From Arcuatula senhousia (Eukaryota > Mollusca > Bivalvia > Mytilida > Mytilidae): a DNA stretch of 64,000 nt. The stretch spans positions 59,396,867-59,460,866 of the forward strand of contig OZ020303.1 in NCBI GenBank assembly GCA_963971305.1, in the 5' to 3' direction. The notes under the pieces were generated by a model that saw only the letters and a program-made list of their open reading frames with translations, had not been told where the DNA came from and ran no database searches. A program made the translations under genes and the position numbers. Below are positions 55,612-64,000 of this stretch, one piece after another; the first letter of the stretch is position 1; each line of letters starts with the position of its first letter.

Positions 55612-57718
55612 AACAAGAGGCTCCCAGGAGCCTGAATCGCTCACCTGAACTACACAGACACATATATTTTGTAGATATTATTGTGCATAACCATATGCAA
55701 TTTAAATTTCTGAAATATCTTGGTTAGTTTTCAAGATATTGGGCTTGATAAGTGCAAAATTTGGCAAAAATTAGGAAAAAGGGCAATAACTCCCACATCA
55801 GCAGTCAGATCTTTTCCAAAATTTCAGCACAGGTAGATCTTAATATGCTGATCTTTTTTGATTCTTGCACAATTTTGATATCTAAAACCATTTTTGAGTT
55901 ATTAGCAAAATAAAAAGCTACGCCGAGCGCAGCATGATACGACCGCAACAAGTTGAACCCTGTTCGTTGGAGGCCCAATATGGATAGTCTATTGCTTTTG
56001 TCACATGAAGCCCATGGTGGACTTACAAAATTTTTTGACACATGCATCCTGTGGTGGACTTTAAAATGCATATTTGACACATATGTACTTACTTAAACAT
56101 CTATGATCTAATACAAAAATAAGCCTTATTTATATACATGTATTTTAAAATTGACATTTTTGGCCCTTTGACCCCTAATTTCTCAAAAATTGTAAAAGAA
56201 ATATTGCAAATTAAGACAGAGATTTTCATACGGAATCCAATGAAAAAAGATTTTGAAAATTGGACAAAATTCTTTTTTTAAATTTAATGAATAATAAACA
56301 TTCTACATCAGTTTTGTCAATACACCCGTTTTAGCTCCTTTTGACCCTTTTTTATAAAACAACAGGGGCCACAAACCCCAAATTCAATACCAACATTTAT
56401 TTAGTGTATTAAAACTTCATAACAATTGGCTGGCCCACTTCAACTTAATTTTTGGTATAAGACTATTTACCTTGACAAACTTAAAAAAATGGTGTTTTTT
56501 GCCCCTTTGACCCCTAATTTCTCATAAATGGTTAAAGATATTGCAAATCTGATTGAAAAACACAGGCAGGGATTTTTGCAAGGATTCAAAAGAAAAAAAG
56601 ATTTTGAAAATCGGACCACAAATAAAAAAGTCGATTTTTTGGATGTGGCCCCTTTTTTGACCCCCTATAGCAATGTAACGGTGCAATTTTTATCAAAACC
56701 AGTGTCACATTTAGTTGACAGAATTTAATGATGAACTCAATAAAAAAAGAATTTTCAAAATTGAATGAATAATAAACATTCTATAACAGTTTTGTCAATA
56801 CACCCATTTTAGCCCCTTTTGACCATTTTTTTCTAAAACAGCAGGGGCTACAAACCCCAAATTCAATACCAACATTCCTTTACTGGATATAATCATCATA
56901 TTAAAACTTCATAACAATTGGTTGGCCCGCTACAACTTTATTTTTAGTATATAACTATATGCCTAAACAGACTTTGAAAAATGGCGTTTTTGGCCCCTTC
57001 AACCCCTAATTTCTTAAAAACGGTTAGAGATATTTCAAATCTGACTGAAAAACGCAGGCAGGGATTTTTATAAGGATTCTAATGAAATAAAGATTTTGAA
57101 AATCGGACCACAAATAAAAAAGTCAATTTTTTGGGTGTGGCCCCTTTTTGACCCCCTATAGCAATATAACGGTGCAATATATATTGAAACCGTTGACAGA
57201 ATTTAATGATGAATTCAATAAAAAAAGAATTTTCAAAATTGAATGAAAAATAAACATTCTACAACAGTTTTGTCAATACATCCGATTTAGCCCCTTTTGG
57301 CCCTTTTTGCTAAAACAGTAGGGGCCACAAACCCCAAATACAATACCAACCTTCCTTTAGTGATTACAAACTTCATTTCCAAATTTCATATCAATCGGTC
57401 ATTATTTACTCAAGTTATCGCACGGAAACCAAATGTCGACAGACGACGACGCCGACAACGACAACGACGCCGACAACGACAACGACGACGAGGACGACAT
57501 CGCCATAACATTATACGATCGCAAAAATTTTGCGGTCGTATAAAAATGCAATTTACCCCTATGTTCTATTTTTAGCCATGGCGGCCATGTTTTTTCACCA
57601 ATCAAAAATCTGAACAATAGAGTTGTAGCATATAAGCTATTAAACAAGTGTGCCAAGTTAAAATGCAGTTGGTCTTACGGTGTCAGACAAGTTATTCTTT
57701 GAAATTCAGGGAAAAAGT
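55612..57718 (+). mobile_element. F1 HINE-like element, copy 10, split by F5
   Basis: Starts AACAAGAGGCTCCCAGGAGC; F1 body breaks at 'gagttattagcaaaat' (55911) and resumes at 'gcaatttacccctatgttc' (57548), where uninterrupted copies read 'ttatttgcaaaaaactgcaatttacccc'. The 3' end is lost just before F1 copy 11. Confidence 0.82.
55912..57545 (+). mobile_element. F5 HINE-like element, copy b, complete
   Basis: Starts AAAAAGCTACGCCGAGCGCA; 5' word ATACGACCGCAA; core units of about 430-450 bp with 'tggccccttttgacccctaatttctc' and 'cattctacaacagttttgtcaatacaccc'; GACGACGCCGACAACGAC stretch; 3' hairpin ACGATCGCAAAAATTTTGCG and terminus TTGCGGTCGTATAAAAA, complementary to the 5' word. Confidence 0.88.
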
Positions 57719-57722
57719 AATG

Positions 57723-59402
57723 AACAAGAGGCTCCCAGGAGCCTGAATCGCTCACCTGGTCTTGATGTTGACCCTATAATTTTGTAGAGCTAAATGAGCT
57801 GAACATTTAAGCAAACAACAGCTTTTCTCTACCTGCAATAGTTTTCATTCTATAGGCCAAAAACACCATTTTTCACCTATAAGGGGCCATAACCCCTATA
57901 AGGAGTCATATGACAACTTCGACCCTATGGAGACTTTTGTAGAGCTAAATGAGCTGAACATTTAAGCAAGCAACAGCTAATCTCTATCTGCAATAGTTTT
58001 CATTCTGTAGGCCAAAAACATGACAAATCGCTATTTTTCAGGGGCCGTAACCCCTATAAGGGGTCATCTGACAACTTCGACCCTATGGAGAATTTTGTAG
58101 AGCTAAATAAGCTGAACATTTAAGCAAGCAACAGCTAATCTCTATGTGCAACAGTTTTCATTCTGTAGGCCAAAAACATGAAAAAACGCTATTTTTCAGG
58201 GGCCGTAACCCCTATAAGGGGTTTTCTGACAACTTCGACCCTATGGAGACTTTCGTAGAGCTAAATGAGCTGAACATTTAAGCAAGCAACAGCTAATCTT
58301 CTATCCGCAATAGTTTTCATTCTGTAGGCCAAAAACATGAAAAATCTTTATTTTTCAGGGGCCGTAACCCCTATAAGAGGTCATCTGACAACTTCGACCC
58401 TATGGAGAATTTTGTAGAGCTAAATGAGCTGAACATTTAAGCAAGCAACAGCTAATCTCTATCTGCAATAGTTTTCATTTTGTAGGACAAAAACATGAAA
58501 AACCCCTATTCTTCAGGGGCCGTAATCCATATAAGGGGTCATCTGACAACTTCGACCCTATGGAGAATTTTGTAAAGCTAAATGAGCTGAACATTTTAGC
58601 AAGCAACAGCTAATCTCTATCTGCAATAGTTTTCATTCTGTAGGCCAAAAACATGAAAAATCACTATTTTTCAGGGGCCGTAACCCCTATAAGGGGTCAT
58701 CTGACAACTTCAACCCTATGGAAAATTTTGTAGAGCTAAATGAGCTGAACATTTAAGCAAGCAACAGCTAATCTCTATCTGCAATAGTTTTCATTCTGTT
58801 GGACAAAAACATGAAAAAACGCTATTTTTCAGGGGCCGTAACCCCTATAAGGGGTTATCTGACAACTTCAACCCTATGGAGACTTTTGTAGAGCTAAATG
58901 AGCTGAACATTTAAGCAAGCAACAGCTAATCTCTATCTGCAATAGTTTTCATTCTGTAGGCCAAAAACATGAAAAAATGCTATTTTTCACCTTCAAGGGG
59001 CCGTAACCCCTATAAGGGGTCATCTGACAACTTTGACCAAATGGAGACTTTTATAGAGCTTTTGATGCTGAATCAGTAGCGTGGCCTCAGATTTCCTCTA
59101 TCTCTTATACTTTTTGATTTATAAGCCAAAAACAGTAGTCTGACCCCCCTAGTCTATTTTTAGTAACGGCGGCCATGTTTTTTAACGGATCAAAAATCAA
59201 AACACAAGTTTGGTGCAGGACACCCTAAGGATCATTCATACCAAGTTTCATTAAATTCTGTTTGGTAGTTTCAGAGGAGAAGATTTTTGAAAAATTGTTA
59301 ACAGACGACGACGACGACGACAGACGACAGACGACGACGACGACGATGACGGACGCCAAGTGATGGTAATAGCTCACATGGACCTTCGGTCCAGGTGAGC
59401 TA
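57723..59402 (+). mobile_element. F1 HINE-like element, copy 11
   Basis: Starts AACAAGAGGCTCCCAGGAGC, ends GGACCTTCGGTCCAGGTGAG then CTA. Eight or nine core units of the 'caacagctaatctctatctgc' subtype shared with copy 5, then GACGACGACGACGACAGACG. Confidence 0.9.
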
Positions 59403-59719
59403 AAAATGACAAAATGTTATGGGTTCACAATACAGGAAGGACCAATTTCATTCATTACTTTGGATATAAAATCATTGACATGTAAAATAGAAACTTCTTG
59501 GAAACTTGTACATGTCATGCATGTATCTAGTAGCATCTCTGACATTAAAACATAGAAGATATATTTACAATTAAAACCAATAGAACATTGTACATGTTTC
59601 AATAGTATTTCAATGATCTACAAATACAAAAATTGCAATATAAACACTGCCTGTTTTTAAAGAGATTTTGCTTGTTTATGGAACATACACGTATATTTTG
59701 GAAAATAACTACTGAATTA

Positions 59720-60261
59720 CATTTAGACTATTTTCATTTATTAATGTAAAGCTAAATGCCGATAAACACTTTTTCAATCAATCAACAAGTGTAAATGCAT
59801 TTCAGATAAAATGTTTTTTAGATATTAGAAATGGCCATGGAAATGAAAATTTGATTCACCAATATTAAAAACAAAAGAAACACTTTCTTTTGCCACAAAG
59901 ATACTTTTGATATTTTGTAGTCATGCTTTTCACAAGAACTTTCGCATAGACAAAACAACATGTCTTTCAGTTGTCCAATAAAAAGTTTCCATTATGAACA
60001 CATCAGTGGAAATCTAAGCATTGACTAATCATATACAGTGAAACCTATCTAAGACAAACCCTGAAAAAACTAACATGTCTTATCCAAACGTTTTTTAAAT
60101 CTTTTCCTTAACCTCAAAATGTTTTAATACATTTTTAAACCAAACACCTGTGTCAACAAATTTCTTTACTGCCAAAGGGGATTTGGTTTAGCTGGACAGG
60201 TTTCACTGTACTTTGATGCCTCATACTTTTCACATGTTTTTCAAGGGGAATTACTGTATTT
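59720..60261 (-). other. Probable 3' UTR of the unidentified gene
   Basis: About 540 bases of AT-rich, repeat-free sequence after the TGA at 60264-60262, ending near a minus-strand AATAAA at 59742-59737. No open frame is supported. Assigned from position only. Confidence 0.35.
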
Positions 60262-60352
60262 TCAGTGAATGACAGAATTTAAAGGTTCTGCTTTAATATC
60301 AGTAAAATCTAGTCTCTGATCTGCTTCATCATCAATTTCTCCTATTAAAGCT
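60262..60352 (-). CDS. Last coding exon of an unidentified minus-strand gene
   Basis: The acceptor TTTATTTTTCAG is followed by one base completing a codon and then ALIGEIDDEADQRLDFTDIK, AEPLNSVIH and TGA. The other two frames stop within 21 bases. The composition is acidic and non-repetitive, unlike the surrounding DNA. Phase (one base carried in) fits the candidate penultimate exon at 62541-62598, which ends with AG, so the joint codon is Arg. I do not recognise the protein. Following sequence down to about 59720 is repeat-free and has a candidate AATAAA at 59742-59737, as expected of a 3' UTR. Confidence 0.62.
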
Positions 60353-61048
60353 CTGAAAAATAAATAAATAAATAAAATGTTTTTTAGGGATGTTCAAGGG
60401 TGACTTAAAAAGTGATGAGGTTCTGAAATTGAAATCAATTTCAAAGGGAATAATTAAAAATACAAAATAAGCTAAAAATTTTGATAGAAAATAAAGAGAT
60501 GTGGAATAAGTGTATGCGACACAGCCCACAATTAAACGACAAAGATTACCGTACTCGTTTTACAGATAACAAGAGTTCAAAAAATGGTGGGAAAATGTTT
60601 TCTCTTTTTTTCCATAGCTTTAACATTAGCATAATTTAGCAGTTAAAACCTATGAAAAAGTTATTAGAATTTGGAAAAAAATATAAAACAGATATTTATG
60701 ATGTATTGAAGGCCTTACCCAAAAGAAAAATTGGGGTAGCTGTGCACAAATGTTTTGTCTTAATATTTAGATGGGAAAAACCAAAGGATTCCACAAAAAT
60801 GTAAAAAAAATTCAAAAGCTGACCCTCCAACGTCATTAAGACATCAATTCTCATCACAAAATCAAAGTGCACAGCACTGCTAGGGTTAGGTTGCTGTTCT
60901 ACAGCTTAAAATAAGCTGAAATGTGTTTTCCCTTTCAACACCACACTTCATATTGATATGCATGTACTTTTCCAACCTAGTTTATCTAAGTTAAGATCAA
61001 TGTCAAATTATTTACCCTAAATACAGCCATGGTTTGCTATCTTTTTCA

Positions 61049-61987
61049 AACAAGAGGCTCCCAGGAGCCTGAATCGCTCACCTGACATATGTGCCTGAAG
61101 TAAAGGTTATAAGGCAAAATCTATTTAACGTTGAAAGGGTCATTAGATTAATAAGGGGGTCATCTGTCAATATGGTGGATCTAAAGGTGCTGATCACTTT
61201 TGTTCTCAATCAAAATCTAAAAATCTGTCACCCTTTTTGAGTTATTTGCAAAAAAATGCAATTTAACCTAATGTTCTATTTTTAGCCACAGCAGCCATGT
61301 TTTACAACCAATCAAAAATCCCCACAACAGTTCTATACACCTAATGCTAATAAACAACTATACCAAGTTTGGTTCCATTTGGACTTAAAGTGTCAGAGGA
61401 GTTAACGTTTTCAATGTAATGAGGAAATGCTGTTAAAATGCTTAATTTTGTCGTTCTAAGGGCAATAACTCCTAAAAGGAAAGGTCCTACAACGTTGACC
61501 CTGTTACATATTTTGTAGATCTTGATGTGCTTAACAATATGCAATTTAAATTTCTGAAATTTCTAGTATAGTTTTCAAGATATTGAGCTAAACAGGTGCA
61601 AAATTTGCAAAAAATCCACAAAAAGGGCAATAACTCCTACATGGGTCGTTGGATTTTCTTCAAAATTTCAGGGTAGGTAGATCTTGAGGTGCTGATCACT
61701 TTTACCCTATGCCAGAATTTTGATATCTGTAGCCGTTTTTGAGTTATTTGCAAAAAACTGCATTTTACCCCTATGTTCTATTTTTAGCCATGGCGGCCAT
61801 GTTTTACGACCAATCAAAAATCCCCACATCAGTTCTAAGCACCGAATGCTAATGAACAACCATACCAAGTTTGGTTGCAATTGGACTTATGGTGTCAGAG
61901 GAGTTAACGTTTTAAAAAGTTTACGGACGGACGACGGACGCCAAGTGATGACAATAGCTCACATGACCCTTCGGGTCAGGTGAGCTA
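61049..61987 (+). mobile_element. F1 HINE-like element, copy 12, short-core type
   Basis: Starts ACAAGAGGCTCCCAGGAGCC, ends GACCCTTCGGGTCAGGTGAG then CTA. It has two long units with 'gggcaataactcctac' and 'gccatggcggccatgttttacgacc' and only a short GGACGGACGACGGACG. It lies in the intron between the two exons of the unidentified gene. Confidence 0.88.
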
Positions 61988-62115
61988 AAAACCTCTTGAA
62001 CAGATGAAAAGTCATATCAATGCTCTGAAAATTTGCAGAGTTCAATATGCTGTGGTTGTAGCATCTTGTATATCTTGTGAATTAAAAAGCAGGACTGCTA
62101 TTTAAAGTTTGCCTT

Positions 62116-62337
62116 CTCATGGGGTTTTTGATTACATGATTCCCAGGCCATTTTAAAGGTGATTACTTGATTACAAGAGCAAATATTTAATGATTATTAG
62201 ATTACCAAGGTTGAATTTTTTGTTACTTGATTCCTATTGGGAAAAAGTTTTTGATTACATTTCTAAAAAATATATGATTATTTGATTACATTGGCAAAAA
62301 AATGCTGATTACTTGATTCCTGGTACCCCCCATGAGG
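62116..62337. repeat. GATTAC-rich short tandem repeat with inverted ends
   Basis: CTCATGGGG at 62117 and CCCCCCATGAG at 62326-62336 bracket about ten GATTACNTGATT(C/A) units. The layout recalls the TAACAG-rich element at 5686-6390. Confidence 0.55.
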
Positions 62338-62540
62338 AGCCCCTAAAGTGCATTGGTATACAAATATATAAGGCAAAAAAGTATGTGTGCTACTGGTTTC
62401 ATATAGATCTGAATAAAAAACTTTGCCAACAGCATGATGATATGACAGCAACATGTTTCTTTATTTATTTTCATTTTCTATTTTTTGTTAGTTTTTATAA
62501 TTCAATAATTTTAATCAGAAATGCATGTACAAAAATTTAC

Positions 62541-62598
62541 CTGTTACAATTTCCGGAACAGCCTAGGCAACTAATTCTGAGCTTCCAAATCGCATTAC
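62541..62598 (-). CDS. Candidate penultimate exon of the same unidentified gene
   Basis: 58 bases between AAATCCCTCAG and GTAAATTT. Only one frame is open: two bases, then NAIWKLRISCLGCSGNCN, then AG, which joins to the last exon as Arg. Open frame, strong borders and matching phase make an exon likely; two Cys-x2-Cys-like pairs (CLGC, CSGNC) are present. The gene would continue beyond the right edge (no upstream exon found in 62599-64000). Confidence 0.5.
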
Positions 62599-62840
62599 CT
62601 GAGGGATTTTTATACGAAAAAAAACTCACTACATATTTTAAATTGTACCGTGTTTACCAACACAATTTCTAATAAATTTTAATGATGACTTAATTCTTAC
62701 ACCAGCAGTACTTCAAATTTGAACACAACATGTTGAACCCTGTCCGTTGCCCAAAGTTGATAGTCTTTCTGAACACATGCAGCTGATGATTGGACATGAT
62801 TGCATTTACAAAGGCATTATTTTAGGACCACATTTTCATA

Positions 62841-63240
62841 AACAAGGGGTTGCACTAAGTCGTGCTAATCCTACCCCCACTCGAACATTAGAAAACGGGA
62901 AGATGACCAACTGACCTGGAAAGGCGAGGCACGGTACATTTCATCATGCTTAAGCTTTGTACCAAATTAAAAATCAATCCCTTCATTGGAAGCTGAGAAA
63001 TCTGTTTCGAATCTTTTTTTTATTTTGACCCTTAAAAAAGTACAAGTCAGCTCTGAGAACCGGAATGGATCACATACTGACATAGAAACTAAGATTGTAT
63101 GATCCTGTCATGCTAAAGCTGTCTACCAAATTTGAAATCAATCCCTTCGGTAGAAGCCAAGATATTGTACCAAATGGACGGACAAACGATCAAGGTGATT
63201 GCAATATAGCCCTCTCTCTTACGAGTAGGGGTATAAAAAT
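62841..63240 (+). mobile_element. F3 HINE-like element, copy d
   Basis: Starts AACAAGGGGTTGCACTAAGT, 5' word TACCCCCACTCG; two core units; short 'ggacggacaaacga'; tail 'gcaatatagccctctctctta' and CGAGTAGGGGTATAAAAAT. Confidence 0.85.
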
Positions 63241-64000
63241 TCAATAGATTTTCACACACAACCCTAAAACTTCCCTCTATTTTCAAAATGCAATTAACAA
63301 TTTAATCTCTAATATTTATGCTAAAATTATTGTATAACATGATAAGAAAATGACTGTTTAGCCCTGCCCCACACTACCACTCACAGGTGCCAGTAAAGTG
63401 AAAGTAGAACTGGAATGCAAAGTTGATCTATGTACATGTATATAAATGTGAACCATGTGGACAGGAGATACAATTTGATAAATGTAATCAAAACAATTTA
63501 ATCGTTTAAGTATTAACATTATCTATTTATGAACACCTGCGGGAGTGTTTAAATTATAATTAATTTAACGTAAACAATCATTTATTCAATCTGTTAAATA
63601 TTTGTTTTCTCATCTATAAATAGAGTTTTTTTATCTGTAGAAATTATTCCTAAACAAATAAACATTTGGTACCACTCAGAAAGATAAACTTGGCCCACAT
63701 CGGCACATGTAAATGTTTATATTCTATTGATCACGTGGAAAATTATTAATGCTGATATGACACATTCTAGCTTCAAAAATAACATGACAACTTTTAAAAA
63801 CATGTTAAATGTACATCAGTCAATAAGGATTTTCTGACCAGTAGAAATTATTTCTAAACAGGATGATTTTCGCAAGTAAATCCAAGAATAAATCTTTCAT
63901 GCATCCATGAATCATATTGTTTACATTTTATTGATCACCTGAAAAATGAATCCGCCGATGTGGCGCCAATTTCAAAAGCTAGCATGACAACTTTTTTAAC
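63241..64000. other. Right edge, no supported feature
   Basis: AT-rich sequence. I looked for upstream exons of the unidentified minus-strand gene and found none I could support. Two loosely similar blocks at 63600-63740 and 63830-63990 ('tctgtagaaattattcctaaac', 'gaccagtagaaattatttctaaac') suggest an old local duplication. Confidence 0.4.

Noticed and set aside
57297..57656. Arg- or Ser-rich frames on both strands
   Set aside because: They read through the GACGAC/GCCGACAACG microsatellite of F5.
62313..62672. 119-codon plus-strand frame
   Set aside because: AT-rich, hydrophobic, no recognisable feature, and it overlaps a better supported minus-strand exon at 62541-62598.

Overview
This window is eukaryotic nuclear DNA from a bivalve mollusc, most likely a marine mussel (Mytilus-like). 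That assignment is an inference from three things: AT-rich sequence, very long introns, and a dense load of interspersed repeats with the style known from bivalves (short inverted ends, roughly 160-bp tandem cores, ACGG/GACGG microsatellites, 3' hairpins). Nothing in it is bacterial: there are no operons or ribosome binding sites, and almost all short open frames are chance frames in repeats.

The main gene is cytosolic seryl-tRNA synthetase (SARS1) on the minus strand, 43246 down to 4979. I could join 11 exons with GT/AG borders and consistent phases into a 512-residue protein that aligns end to end with animal cytosolic SerRS. Coding sequence is only 1539 bases of about 38 kb; the rest is intron filled with transposable elements. 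A second minus-strand gene is represented by its last two exons (62598-62541 and 60352-60262). Their phases fit each other, but I cannot name the gene; its 5' part lies beyond the right edge.

Intron 1 (30165-43110) holds a long non-LTR retrotransposon (39164-42979, 1271 codons) in the same orientation as SARS1: N-terminal region, a 2A-type DIESNPGP motif, PHD-type zinc finger, APE endonuclease, reverse transcriptase. Its first catalytic RT aspartate reads as asparagine, so this copy is probably dead. The same intron carries a 3.8-kb element with arms of about 500 bp in inverted orientation.

The repeat landscape has a grammar. Six sequence-unrelated families (called F1-F6 here) share one layout: usually a 5' end AACAAG or similar, a 10-13 base word a short way inside the 5' end, a tandem core, a GACGG microsatellite, a small hairpin, and a 3' terminus that is the reverse complement of the 5' word followed by a run of A. 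This resembles the asymmetric terminal inverted repeats of Helentron-associated non-autonomous elements (HINE / bivalve 'pearl' type). They insert into one another: at 20337-27785 I can read F3 containing F5 containing two F1 copies, one of which contains F2 and another F1. All 12 F1 copies point the same way, antisense to both genes.

Layout: 1-4978, repeats downstream of SARS1; 4979-43246, SARS1 with TE-filled introns; 43247-46500, SARS1 5' flank, mostly single-copy looking; 46500-59402, intergenic repeats; 59403-64000, 3' part of the second gene with two more repeats in and near its intron.
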